From: Lachnospiraceae bacterium A2
GTDB taxonomy: Bacteria; Bacillota; Clostridia; Lachnospirales; Lachnospiraceae
Length of the DNA stretch: 64,000 nt
Reading direction: 5' to 3'
NCBI GenBank assembly: GCA_000403315.2
Contig: KE159636.1
Coordinates: forward strand, 1,356,906 to 1,420,905
This document shows, piece after piece, positions 1-6,595 of this stretch. The notes under the pieces are model-generated. The model did no database searches. It worked only from the letters and a program-made list of their open reading frames with translations, and was not told where the DNA came from. The translations under genes and the position numbers were made by a program. Positions within the stretch are counted from its first letter, which is position 1. Each line of letters starts with the position of its first letter.

Positions 1-114
1 CCGATTTACGCCATATTCACGCTCCAGTTTTGGATACGAGGTTCCTCCGGCATTGTACAGATCCACGATCTGCTGTTTAAATTCCAGAGTGTAAGATTTT
101 TGGTTTTTTGCCAT
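1..114 (-). CDS. IS3-family transposase OrfA, N-terminal part
   Basis: Partial gene reading leftward off the window. ATG is at 114-112 behind AAAGGAGATG. The 38 visible residues begin MAKNQKSYTLEFKQQIVDLY and continue with a glycine-rich turn and KLEREYGV, the typical IS3/IS150 OrfA helix-turn-helix that recognises the IS ends. OrfB (the DDE catalytic part) would lie left of base 1. Nothing visible says whether the copy is active. Confidence 0.8.
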   Translation of the reverse strand, partial: MAKNQKSYTLEFKQQIVDLYNAGGTSYPKLEREYGVNR

Positions 115-177
115 TTTGAACATCTCCTTTGCTCTTTCACTTGATAGTATAAGTTGTTCAACTTTTTCTGTCCACAC
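1..177 (-). mobile_element. end of an IS3-family insertion sequence
   Basis: The left 177 bases hold one end of an insertion sequence that continues beyond base 1. Reading leftward, a TGTGGACAG-type terminus begins near 177, followed by a leader, a ribosome site (AAAGGAGATG) and the start of a transposase OrfA. The assignment rests on the OrfA N-terminus. The exact terminal repeat cannot be fixed because the other end is outside the window. The insertion appears to cut the HTH gene at 178-315. Confidence 0.7.
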
Positions 178-315
178 TTATATACTAACACCAATTTTAG
201 AAATCTCCCTTTCTGAAACCCCGCATTCGTCAGCAAATCTTGCTATTGTGTAATTTCCTTCCTCCATTGTTTTTAAAATTGATTCCCTTAAATTCTTCAT
301 ATACTTTTCTACCAT
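178..315 (-). pseudogene. HTH protein fragment cut by the IS
   Basis: A leftward 45-codon frame starts at ATG 315-313 and stops at 180-178, directly against the IS end. The segment RFADECGVSEREISKIG looks like the first helices of a helix-turn-helix domain. The frame ends as soon as IS sequence begins, so this is best read as the N-terminal remnant of a small regulator interrupted by the insertion. The original function is unknown. Confidence 0.5.
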
Positions 316-465
316 AATTAATTTTTGCACTGTTTTACAATAATTATCGTATTTTATGCAAGTTTGTGCATTTCCTCCTCATTTTTTTATGGTAATATTT
401 ACCTATATTACAAAAATATATTTTACTATCTTAAAAGTAAAATAAAAGAATTTTTGGAGGAACAT

Positions 466-588
466 ATGAGAAATTTAAAAGGAAAAGACTGCTACAAAGA
501 AAAAATCGCCGATCTGTTGGAGAAAATCGAGAATCCGGCAATACTTATCAAAATTATATCTTTTATCGAAGCGTGGTTGGAAGAATGA
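466..588 (+). CDS. small hypothetical protein (40 aa)
   Basis: ATG at 466 follows a good TTTTTGGAGGAACAT ribosome site. The product begins MRNLKGKDCYKEKIADLLEK and ends in a hydrophobic segment (ILIKIISFIEAWLEE). It is a small amphipathic protein next to the repressor and I do not recognise its function. An upstream start in the same frame would add about 47 low-complexity residues and lacks a ribosome site, so it was not used. Confidence 0.55.
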   Translation: MRNLKGKDCYKEKIADLLEKIENPAILIKIISFIEAWLEE

Positions 589-591
589 GAA

Positions 592-615
592 AACAGAGGG
601 CTACCCTCCGTTTTT
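592..615. terminator. hairpin between convergent genes
   Basis: GAGGG (596-600) and CCCTC (604-608) pair across CTA, extended by AAC/GTT with one mismatch, and are followed on the + strand by TTTTT. It lies just after the 466-588 gene and overlaps the repressor stop codon, so it can serve as the terminator for the small gene. Confidence 0.5.
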
Positions 616-960
616 CATTAGGAATCTTTCAGCAAACTTCCACCACAGTTTCTTGTCATCTTCTGACAAATTCCAATAATCAATTATGGCTTGTCTGGCT
701 TTTGGGTCATTCTTGTCAATGTCCACCGAAATCTTGGTATAATCATCGTTTATTATGGCGCATTTAGGCTCAATGCCCGTTCTTAGCCAATTCTCAACGA
801 TGTTAAATTCCCGGCAAATTGATACAACAACAGAATCACTTATGCCGATTCTCCCCATTTCATAAGAAGCAACAGTATTTTGCTTAATACCCAATCTTTC
901 CGCAAATTCTTTTTGGGTTAGATTATTTTCCTTGCGAATTTGCTTTATTCTATCCTTCAA
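601..960 (-). CDS. XRE-family repressor (phage immunity regulator)
   Basis: 119 aa, starting at TTG 960-958 behind AAAGGCGGTG; an in-frame stop lies immediately upstream, which fixes the start. Residues about 3-60 form a Cro/C1-type HTH (RIKQIRKENNLTQKEFAERL, then the recognition helix TVASYEMGR). The C-terminal half is a short acidic tail and has no LexA-type Ser/Lys protease, so induction by RecA-stimulated self-cleavage is not expected. It is transcribed away from the early genes. The operator lies in the 961-1087 gap. The probable role is silencing the rightward early promoter. Confidence 0.85.
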   Translation of the reverse strand: MKDRIKQIRKENNLTQKEFAERLGIKQNTVASYEMGRIGISDSVVVSICREFNIVENWLRTGIEPKCAIINDDYTKISVDIDKNDPKARQAIIDYWNLSEDDKKLWWKFAERFLMKNGG

Positions 961-987
961 TCAATATACACCGCCTTTCTAAAACCA

Positions 988-1054
988 ATAATATCACAAA
1001 AAAATCATTCAGTCAATATTTTATGCTTGACTTTTTATCGGTGAATGATATAAT
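988..1054. promoter_or_regulatory. divergent repressor/early promoters with inverted-repeat operator
   Basis: Rightward promoter: TTGACT (1027-1032), 16-bp spacer, TATAAT (1049-1054). Leftward promoter: TTGACT read on the minus strand (1016-1011), 17-bp spacer, TATTAT (993-988). The inverted arms ATCATTCA (1004-1011) and TGAATGAT (1042-1049) each overlap one promoter. This is the classical layout for a repressor that controls both directions. Confidence 0.75.
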
Positions 1055-1087
1055 AAAATCAGTAAATCAATAAGGGAGGTGCATATT

Positions 1088-1255
1088 ATGACAAGAACAC
1101 TGACGAGCAAAGACATTGACGATGGCAAGAAAATTTCCGCGCTATTCTCAAATCTGTCCGAGGAAAACAAGACAATGGCAATCGTTTATTTGTCGGCTTT
1201 GAGGGACAAGGAGATTGCAGACAGCGGAAAGAAGAAAGAATTGCAGGAGGTGTAG
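1088..1255 (+). CDS. small early protein (55 aa)
   Basis: ATG 1088 follows AGGGAGGTGCATATT and is the first gene behind the early promoter. The protein starts MTRTLTSKDIDDGKKISALF and continues with LSEENKTMAIVYLSALRDKE, the helical pattern of short phage proteins sometimes placed beside XRE repressors. No domain recognised. It overlaps nothing and is followed after 2 bases by the next ATG. Confidence 0.65.
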   Translation: MTRTLTSKDIDDGKKISALFSNLSEENKTMAIVYLSALRDKEIADSGKKKELQEV

Positions 1256-1257
1256 GA

Positions 1258-1410
1258 ATGGAAGAAGCAAAGAAAAATAAGGAAGAACGACTGGAAAATT
1301 CTCTATTGGAATACATAGAGCGGAATACCAAAGACACACAGCCGGAGATTGTGGCAACAATTCCGACTGTGGCAATGGCACTTGTTGAGTTGTGGAAAAT
1401 AAACGCTTAA
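1258..1410 (+). CDS. small early protein (50 aa)
   Basis: ATG 1258 comes two bases after the previous stop, with GCAGGAGGTG as ribosome site inside that gene. It is a charged N-terminus (MEEAKKNKEERLENSLLEYI) followed by a short hydrophobic stretch (IVATIPTVAMALVELW). It is probably translationally coupled to the 1088 gene. Function unknown. Confidence 0.6.
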   Translation: MEEAKKNKEERLENSLLEYIERNTKDTQPEIVATIPTVAMALVELWKINA

Positions 1411-1565
1411 TCTTTCTTTTCGTTCAACTCACACAGTTTGTCATAGACTTGTTGCATGAAATCGGCAACATCTTTACCGTTTTTCTCGCAAGCAGAATGT
1501 TCCCAACTCTGCATTTTGGCAACGGTAATGTCTTTGACATAACCAATAATTACAGAATTATCCAA
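1407..1565 (-). CDS. small antisense-oriented protein (52 aa)
   Basis: A minus-strand frame with TTG start at 1565-1563 behind AAGGAGGTGGAAC. The product includes VIIGYVKDITVAKMQSWEHS and ends ELNEKKD. It overlaps the end of the 1258 gene by four bases, tail to tail. The clean ribosome site and protein-like composition support a real gene, but there is no recognised family. It is the only leftward gene between the two XRE switches. Confidence 0.5.
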   Translation of the reverse strand: MDNSVIIGYVKDITVAKMQSWEHSACEKNGKDVADFMQQVYDKLCELNEKKD

Positions 1566-1585
1566 AAGTTCCACCTCCTTATCAT

Positions 1586-2443
1586 TTGATAGGGAGATTA
1601 TATCACAGAAAGGAAGTTAGAGAAATAGCGAGAAATTTAGCATTGTTAGAGAAAGAGCAGACAATAACCTCATTAGAGGTTGCAGAAATGGTAGGGAAAA
1701 GGCACGACCATTTAATTAGAGATATTAAGAAATACATAGGAGAACTTAACGCTCCAAATGTTGGGGAGGCAAGAGAAAATGGTAACCCCAAAGTTGGGGT
1801 GTCCCCAAAAGTTGGTGAGGGGAAAATTCCCCACACCGATTTCTTTATCGAATCAACTTACATGACAGATCAGAATAAATCAATGCCTTGTTATGAAGTC
1901 ACAAAGAAAGGTTGCGAATTTATCGCACATAAGCTGACGGGTGTTAAGGGTACAAAGTTTACAGCAAGGTATATCAACCGTTTTCATGATATGGAGGACT
2001 ATATCAAACAAAGTGGCAACAAAACCTCTATTGAGAAAGGCATAAGCATTGTAAAGTTTATTGCTGATGACTTGAATGTGAATACCGCAAGCAGACTTCT
2101 TATGTATGAAAATTACTGTAAAGACGTGGGAGTTCCTACAGGATTTCTTCCAAAGTATGAGCATAACGACAGTAGACAGTTAAAAGCACTTACTTCCTTA
2201 TTAAAGGAGAATGGTTGCGAATTGTCGGCAGTTAAATTCAATCAGAAATTGATTGAGTGTGGCTATGTTGAGGAAAGAGAAAGAACGTCAAGCAAGGGAA
2301 GCGGTAAAAAGAAATTCAAAGCATTAACCGAAAGCGGATTGAAGTATGGGGAAAATGCGGTCAGTCCGCACAATCAGAAAGAAGTACAACCTTTGTATTA
2401 TTCAGATACATTTATGGAACTGTACAAAGAAGTAACAAAATAG
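1586..2443 (+). CDS. Rha-family phage regulatory protein
   Basis: Residues about 25-130 match the Rha domain (TSLEVAEMVGKRHDHLIRDI, then YEVTKKGCEFIAHKLTG and FTARYINRFHDME). The C-terminal region (about 145-280) resembles antirepressor-type tails of these proteins. Rha proteins are DNA-binding regulators or antirepressors in temperate phages. The linker (about residues 55-90) carries a Gly/Val/Pro repeat encoded by clustered DNA palindromes. The start is unresolved: TTG 1586 has no ribosome site, and TTG 1643 keeps most of the domain. Confidence 0.8.
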   Translation: MIGRLYHRKEVREIARNLALLEKEQTITSLEVAEMVGKRHDHLIRDIKKYIGELNAPNVGEARENGNPKVGVSPKVGEGKIPHTDFFIESTYMTDQNKSMPCYEVTKKGCEFIAHKLTGVKGTKFTARYINRFHDMEDYIKQSGNKTSIEKGISIVKFIADDLNVNTASRLLMYENYCKDVGVPTGFLPKYEHNDSRQLKALTSLLKENGCELSAVKFNQKLIECGYVEERERTSSKGSGKKKFKALTESGLKYGENAVSPHNQKEVQPLYYSDTFMELYKEVTK

Positions 2444-2509
2444 CAAAGTGCCCCGGCGGTGCGGGAACACCAACCGAGGCGTAGCAACAGTAAAACCAGC
2501 TTACCATTG

Positions 2510-2543
2510 CTAAGAGAGTATTATACCATATCCTCTTAGTTTT
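2510..2543 (+). terminator. possible terminator after rha
   Basis: CTAAGAG (2510-2516) and CTCTTAG (2533-2539) form a 7-bp stem with a 16-nt loop followed by TTTT. It lies in the 134-bp gap between the Rha gene and the next ribosome site. The stem is short and AT-rich, so termination would be weak. Confidence 0.4.
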
Positions 2544-2577
2544 GGCAAATAGAACAAAATTTAAGGAGGATATTTTT

Positions 2578-2907
2578 ATGAATGAGAACAAGGAAAGTAA
2601 GGAACTGACAACAGAACATTTTGCGATGGAAGTATTAAAACAGGAGCAGGAGAAGTCAAAGGCGAAGAATTTAGGTGTTGTCGGATTAACAGTCGGATTT
2701 ATAGGGCTTGCTATAGCAACAGCGGTTATAACTATTCACTTGACAAATGTTAATTACAAGAACGACTGCGACTGGCGGAAACTTTTTTCGGATTATGATT
2801 CCATATCGCAGGATGGAGAAGGTATTAACAACGCTAACTATGGAGAGCAAGGAGACTTATTAAATGGGGCAGAGGATGAGGTCAAAGAAGAACCGGGCGA
2901 CCAGTAA
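2578..2907 (+). CDS. small single-pass membrane protein (109 aa)
   Basis: ATG 2578 behind TTTAAGGAGGATATTTTT. A charged cytoplasmic N-terminus (about 32 residues) is followed by a membrane helix (GVVGLTVGFIGLAIATAVIT) and an acidic, Asn/Gly-rich outer tail (about 55-109). No family recognised. Its position next to a transglycosylase hints at an envelope role, but this is inference only. Confidence 0.65.
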   Translation: MNENKESKELTTEHFAMEVLKQEQEKSKAKNLGVVGLTVGFIGLAIATAVITIHLTNVNYKNDCDWRKLFSDYDSISQDGEGINNANYGEQGDLLNGAEDEVKEEPGDQ

Positions 2908-3001
2908 GGGCTATGCGGTAAAGAGAAGAAATAACTATTCTAACCAAGACAGTAATTCTTCCAAGAAAAATAACACAAAGAAAAAGAAGAAGGGGAAGTG
3001 A
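2876..3001 (+). CDS. very basic small protein (41 aa)
   Basis: A frame overlapping the end of the 2578 gene by 32 bases. ATG 2876 follows GGGGCAGAGG. The product (MRSKKNRATSKGYAVKRRNN through a run of lysines) is almost entirely Lys/Arg/Asn/Ser. The next gene starts six bases after its stop. Such composition could arise by chance in A-rich DNA, so support is moderate. Confidence 0.4.
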   Translation: MRSKKNRATSKGYAVKRRNNYSNQDSNSSKKNNTKKKKKGK

Positions 3002-3007
3002 TAAAAA

Positions 3008-3517
3008 TTGAAGAAAAAATTAGTTGCGTGTTTGCTTTTATCAATGTGCTTTTCACTTTTATTTGTTGGGGAAAGCGCATCAGCCAGAAATGGGTACGAA
3101 TACATAGAGCAGACAGAAAACGAAGAAGTCATAAGGATTTCAGAGGAAATATCTGAAATTTACCCAATATGCCCAGAGTTGATACAGGCGCAGATATTCT
3201 ACGAAAGTAGTAACAGAAGAACGATAGTAAGCGAATGTGGAGATGTTGGGTATATGCAGGTGAATCCAAAGTGGCAGTCGGAAAGAATGGAGAATCTTGG
3301 AGTAATCGACTTGACAGACGGGTATTCAAATATCCTTGTAGGGTACGACTTGTTATATGAACTGTTTAAAAAATACGGAGAAGTAGAACTTGTACTTATG
3401 GCATATAACGAGGGAGAGGGAATAGCAGTAAGAAAATATAATTCAGGACAGGTAAGCGATTATGCAAGAAATATAATGGAACTTTCGGAAAAATTGGAAA
3501 GAAAACATGGAAAGTAG
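3008..3517 (+). CDS. lytic transglycosylase-like protein, secreted
   Basis: 169 aa from TTG 3008 behind AAGGGGAAGTG. A signal peptide occupies about residues 1-26 (KKKLVACLLLSMCFSLLFVG, AxA-type end). The mature part matches SLT/GEWL-type muramidases: catalytic-type Glu in IFYESS, GDVGYMQVNP, and LMAYNEGEG. These enzymes cleave peptidoglycan glycan strands outside the membrane. It lies in an early gene block and not beside holin or tail genes, so a role in DNA entry or conjugation-like wall passage is possible. A classical endolysin is less likely. Confidence 0.8.
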   Translation: MKKKLVACLLLSMCFSLLFVGESASARNGYEYIEQTENEEVIRISEEISEIYPICPELIQAQIFYESSNRRTIVSECGDVGYMQVNPKWQSERMENLGVIDLTDGYSNILVGYDLLYELFKKYGEVELVLMAYNEGEGIAVRKYNSGQVSDYARNIMELSEKLERKHGK

Positions 3518-3703
3518 GTGAGGAATGTGTATATACCAGAATTTTGGTGCGGAGTGATTGTGACAGTGGTTTTTGAGGTTGGAGCGTTTATTGGATATGG
3601 AATTTATTTGAATCACAAAAAGAAAGGCGGATACGATGAAACGGCCCAAGAAGCTAACCAGAGAACAAAAGGTTGCGGTATCGGCACATGGGTTAAACCC
3701 TGA
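3518..3703 (+). CDS. small membrane protein (about 60 aa)
   Basis: It starts at GTG 3518 or GTG 3527, both close to AGGTGAGG and neither ideally spaced. It has one hydrophobic helix (FWCGVIVTVVFEVGAFIGYG) followed by a basic tail. It overlaps the next gene by 68 bases in another frame. Unknown function. Confidence 0.5.
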   Translation: MRNVYIPEFWCGVIVTVVFEVGAFIGYGIYLNHKKKGGYDETAQEANQRTKGCGIGTWVKP

Positions 3704-3818
3704 TAACTGGATGTTAATTGAACAGACAAAGTTTTATCTGAAAATTATTCACAAAACGTTTGACAAAACGAGAAGAATTGGCCGATACGCAATCCCAAAG
3801 AAAGGAGGGAAAAGATGA
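3636..3818 (+). CDS. small phage protein, DUF6906-like
   Basis: 60 aa. ATG 3636 lies behind AAAGGCGGATACG. KRPKKLTREQKVAVSAHGLN followed by WMLIEQTKFYLKIIHK is the pattern I associate with the DUF6906 family of short Firmicutes phage proteins. The molecular role is unknown. It overlaps the preceding and following genes, as usual in this block. Confidence 0.65.
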   Translation: MKRPKKLTREQKVAVSAHGLNPDNWMLIEQTKFYLKIIHKTFDKTRRIGRYAIPKKGGKR

Positions 3819-3982
3819 ATTTGGAAAAAGTGACAGTGCAGCAATGTATTGATAAATATGAAAAGCAAAAGAAAATCACAATTCTTAGAGACGGGAAAGT
3901 CAAAGGTTTTGTAAATATTAGCGCAATAGAAAGACAAGAAGAAATCCCCACACAGACCGCAAATCCAAGTGGGGATAAATAG
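3815..3982 (+). CDS. small hypothetical protein (55 aa)
   Basis: ATG 3815 overlaps the previous stop (GATGA) behind AAAGGAGGGAAA. The sequence MNLEKVTVQQCIDKYEKQKK, then ITILRDGKVKGFVNI, looks like a short beta-strand regulator-type fold, but no family is recognised. It is followed by a 54-bp gap. Confidence 0.55.
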   Translation: MNLEKVTVQQCIDKYEKQKKITILRDGKVKGFVNISAIERQEEIPTQTANPSGDK

Positions 3983-4036
3983 ACGGATAAGGCTATTACT
4001 ATGCCTATTTTAAGGTGAGAAAGGAGATTTGTCAAG

Positions 4037-4222
4037 ATGAAAGTAAAATTGAACATAAGCACAGGGTTTGCAGGTGCGGATTACGAAGGCAAAGTTGAAA
4101 TTGATGATTCTGAACTCGAAGGAATGTCGGAAGAAGAAAAAGAGGACTACATCAACAAGGAATACGTTGAACCGTTTTTATATGAACATATAGAAGCATG
4201 GTATGAAGAAATCACAGATTAA
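4037..4222 (+). CDS. small acidic phage protein, DUF7167-like
   Basis: 61 aa. ATG 4037 behind GAGAAAGGAGATTTGTCAAG. The N-terminus KLNISTGFAGADYEGKVEID is a recurrent motif of short phage proteins I know as DUF7167, followed by an acidic helix. Role unknown. It directly precedes the SSB gene by 12 bases and is probably co-transcribed with it. Confidence 0.6.
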   Translation: MKVKLNISTGFAGADYEGKVEIDDSELEGMSEEEKEDYINKEYVEPFLYEHIEAWYEEITD

Positions 4223-4234
4223 AGGAGAAAACGA

Positions 4235-4882
4235 ATGAACAGAGAACAGGAAAGCAACAAAGCAACATTAAGTGGCGAACTTGTAAGCAATTTTGAGTTC
4301 AGCCATGAATTTTACGGTGAGGGGTTTTATATCACCATGCTTGCAAGTGAGAGGGAAAGCACAGTAAAAGACATTATCCCGATTATGGTATCGGAACGGC
4401 TTATTGATGTGAAAGCGGAATGGGAAGGTCGGTTTGTTGAAGTATCAGGTCAGTTCCGATCTTATAACAAACATGAAAACGGGAGAAGGCATCTTGAACT
4501 TTCGGTTTTTGTGAGAGAATTTGAGGAAATCGAATTCGAACACGAAGAACCGGGTAGCGGAAATGATGAAAACCGTATTTTCCTTGACGGCTACATCTGC
4601 AAAGAACCCAAATACAGAGAAACACCACTCGGCAGGGAAATTACAGACATTCTTCTTGCGATTAACCGCCAATACGGTAAATCAGACTACATACCATGTA
4701 TTGCATGGGGGAGAAATGCGGTATATGCAAGTTGTTTGGAAGTTGGCACGAGGTTGCAGATTGACGGCAGAATCCAGAGCAGGGAATATCAGAAGCAGAT
4801 TGAGGATGGCGTGTATGAGACACGGACGGCATATGAGGTCAGCATAAGCAAGCTGACAGTGGTTGAAGAAACGGAGGAGTGA
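4235..4882 (+). CDS. single-stranded DNA-binding protein with two OB folds
   Basis: 215 aa, about twice a single OB fold. Residues about 8-98 form one OB-type segment (ATLSGELVSNFEFSHEFYGE) and residues about 112-210 a second, more canonical one (IFLDGYICKEPKYRETPLGR, IPCIAWGRNA, GTRLQIDGRIQSREY). It lacks the usual acidic DELPF tip and ends EETEE. It probably coats phage ssDNA during replication or recombination. A second, canonical SSB is encoded at 25025. Confidence 0.85.
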   Translation: MNREQESNKATLSGELVSNFEFSHEFYGEGFYITMLASERESTVKDIIPIMVSERLIDVKAEWEGRFVEVSGQFRSYNKHENGRRHLELSVFVREFEEIEFEHEEPGSGNDENRIFLDGYICKEPKYRETPLGREITDILLAINRQYGKSDYIPCIAWGRNAVYASCLEVGTRLQIDGRIQSREYQKQIEDGVYETRTAYEVSISKLTVVEETEE

Positions 4883-4884
4883 TT

Positions 4885-4980
4885 ATGTATAGCGAAGATT
4901 TGGGTATGACAGAAGAAGAGTACATGGATTTATGGTTTGATGATGTGGAGGAATCAACGAATGAACAGAGCAAAGATTGA
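4885..4980 (+). CDS. tiny acidic protein (31 aa)
   Basis: ATG 4885 follows GGAGGAGTGATT. The product, MYSEDLGMTEEEYMDLWFDD and a short tail, is strongly acidic. It overlaps the next gene start by 20 bases, so it may mainly couple translation. The reading is short and support is moderate. Confidence 0.45.
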   Translation: MYSEDLGMTEEEYMDLWFDDVEESTNEQSKD

Positions 4981-5422
4981 AGATACATTGCTTGCAATGA
5001 GAGTTCCGGCAGGGATTAAAGGATTTACTTACATTGCGGACGCAATACAGATTTTTGACGAAAGAGGAACGAATATCGGTATTACAAAAGAATTATATCC
5101 GGCGATTGCAAAGAAGAACAGCACAACACCATCAAGAGCAGAAAGGGCAATACGACACGCATTTGAGCGCGTAAGAAGCTACGGCGGGAATCCAGAAATT
5201 GTTAATCATTATATAGGCATGGATAATTGCGAAAATTCCAGTTCGCTCAAAATGCTTTATATAAGGATTAAGCAAGATTGTGGAGAGTCTGAGAAGAAAG
5301 AGCGTGTTGAAGAAACATCAAATCAGGAAACAGAAACTTCTATAACTGCATTAGAGATCAGAAAGATTATCCGGCAGGAGTTAAGGATGTTTCTCGATGA
5401 ATTAAATGTGGTGCAGACATGA
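4961..5422 (+). CDS. Spo0A C-terminal-domain-like DNA-binding protein
   Basis: 153 aa; ATG 4961 behind GTGGAGGAATCAACGA. Residues about 5-75 match the Spo0A effector domain: IKGFTYIADAIQIF, ITKELYPAIAKKNSTTPSRA, ERAIRHAFE. In Spo0A this domain binds 0A boxes. Here there is no receiver domain, and a coiled acidic tail (about 95-150) replaces it. It overlaps the sigma gene (ATGA at 5419), so the two are likely made together and may jointly switch phage transcription or sense host sporulation. Confidence 0.8.
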   Translation: MNRAKIEDTLLAMRVPAGIKGFTYIADAIQIFDERGTNIGITKELYPAIAKKNSTTPSRAERAIRHAFERVRSYGGNPEIVNHYIGMDNCENSSSLKMLYIRIKQDCGESEKKERVEETSNQETETSITALEIRKIIRQELRMFLDELNVVQT

Positions 5423-5997
5423 ACCTGCCAAAACCAAAACTCGACCGAGAAACCGCAATGAAATTATGGCTAGAGGAACATTCTGACTATGCCAAAGAGC
5501 AGGTTGTTTTGAATAATGTCGGGCTTGTTATGTTTTCCTTAAAATCCCTAAATCAAAATGTGTTTGATGAAGATTTATATGCGACAGGGATTGTTGGTCT
5601 TTGCAAGGCAATAAATGGGTTTGACGAAAGAAAAGGCGTAAAATTTAATACTTATGCAGTTTGGGTTATACGAGGAGAAATATCACATTCGCTTGGAAAG
5701 AAGCGTATTATTCCAACGTTTTCTCTTGACGAACCATGCGATTTAGGGAATAGGGGATCTGTTAGTTTTACAGAAATGATTGCAGACAGCAAGCGTTTTG
5801 AGGATGAAGTTATTGCGGATATGCAAATAAAACAGATGTCCTCAACTCTTAGTGATAGAGAAAAGAAAATCATTTCTTTAAGCATGGGCGGAAAAACACA
5901 AACGGAAATTGCGAAGATATGTGGAATTTCCCAAGCGCAAGTTTCAAGAATCAGAAAATCAATCCACAAGAAATGGAGGGAACAGAATGGACTATAA
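5419..5997 (+). CDS. sigma-70-family RNA polymerase sigma factor (sporulation/phage type)
   Basis: 192 aa. Region 2 is at about 35-100 (LYATGIVGLCKAINGFDERK, KFNTYAVWVIRGEI) and region 4 at about 140-187 (LSDREKKIISLSMGGKTQTE, then the HTH ICGISQAQVSRIRK). Size and motifs resemble SigF/SigG-like factors without region 1. ATG overlaps the Spo0A-like stop. Likely role: directing RNA polymerase to phage middle or late promoters. Confidence 0.85.
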   Translation: MNLPKPKLDRETAMKLWLEEHSDYAKEQVVLNNVGLVMFSLKSLNQNVFDEDLYATGIVGLCKAINGFDERKGVKFNTYAVWVIRGEISHSLGKKRIIPTFSLDEPCDLGNRGSVSFTEMIADSKRFEDEVIADMQIKQMSSTLSDREKKIISLSMGGKTQTEIAKICGISQAQVSRIRKSIHKKWREQNGL

Positions 5998-6268
5998 AAT
6001 CAAATCCACCTACGAAGTAACCCAAACCCACGAATTTTCCGTAGACTGGAATGGTTTCAACTTCCTTATCATCTACGGGCATCACATCAACGGATGGTTT
6101 ATTGCATTTCCAAACTGGAATAAATGCACCGAGGCAGGAGAGCCGTCAGACGTAGCATATAACGCCACAAAGATAGCATTTACGAATATACGCGCCGAAG
6201 CACCTATGTATCTTGCACAGGCGATTAAGGAGCATTGGGAAAGCATAAAGGAAAGAGAGGGAAATTAG
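5987..6268 (+). CDS. conserved small phage protein (93 aa), DUF6618-like
   Basis: ATG 5987 behind AATGGAGGGAACAG, overlapping the sigma gene end by 11 bases. The pattern FLIIYGHHINGWFIAFPNWN, followed by EAGEPSDVAYNATKI, is that of a short family common in Firmicutes phages (I think DUF6618). Function unknown. Confidence 0.6.
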   Translation: MDYKIKSTYEVTQTHEFSVDWNGFNFLIIYGHHINGWFIAFPNWNKCTEAGEPSDVAYNATKIAFTNIRAEAPMYLAQAIKEHWESIKEREGN

Positions 6269-6269
6269 A

Positions 6270-6431
6270 ATGAAACTCACATTGGCAATTATAGATTATT
6301 TTCTTGTTGTTATGTATGTGCTGATTGCAAAAAACAATGAGGGGAAATCAAGAAAGTTATATGTGGCATGTGCTGTCTTGTGGCTTATGTGCGGAATAAT
6401 TAACACATTAGCGTTTTTATCGGGATTATAG
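6270..6431 (+). CDS. small two-helix membrane protein (53 aa)
   Basis: ATG 6270 behind AGAGAGGGAAATTAG. Two hydrophobic helices (LTLAIIDYFLVVMYVLIA and LYVACAVLWLMCGIINTLAF) flank a basic loop, a hairpin topology. Unknown role. Inserted between soluble small proteins in the same operon. Confidence 0.55.
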   Translation: MKLTLAIIDYFLVVMYVLIAKNNEGKSRKLYVACAVLWLMCGIINTLAFLSGL

Positions 6432-6441
6432 GAGATCAACA

Positions 6442-6594
6442 ATGGCAGAAATAAACTGTTGCGGAAACTGCAAACATCACAAACCCATGGCGCAAGATGA
6501 ATTTATGTGCGACAACGAAAACAGCGAGGGTTACGGATTGTCTACAGATTATGATGATTGCTGTGAGGAATTTGAGGAAAGAGAGGGAAATTAG
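6442..6594 (+). CDS. small Cys-rich protein (50 aa), likely metal-binding
   Basis: ATG 6442 behind AGGAGATCAACA. The cysteines (NCCGNCKHHK, MCDN, DDCCEEF) suggest a compact zinc site. The C-terminal EEREGN repeats the tail of the 5987 product, so the gene ends share sequence, probably through recombination at the intergenic ribosome site. Function unknown. Confidence 0.6.
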   Translation: MAEINCCGNCKHHKPMAQDEFMCDNENSEGYGLSTDYDDCCEEFEEREGN

Positions 6595-6595
6595 A

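Noticed and set aside
351..365. TTATGCAAG near 354-362 as attL matching the repeat beside the phosphatase
   Set aside because: Only nine AT-rich bases are shared with 41302-41311, which is expected by chance; the true left end may be outside the window.
3008..3517. Transglycosylase as a phage endolysin
   Set aside because: It has a cleavable signal peptide and lies among early genes with no holin partner, so a wall-passage or modification role is at least as likely.
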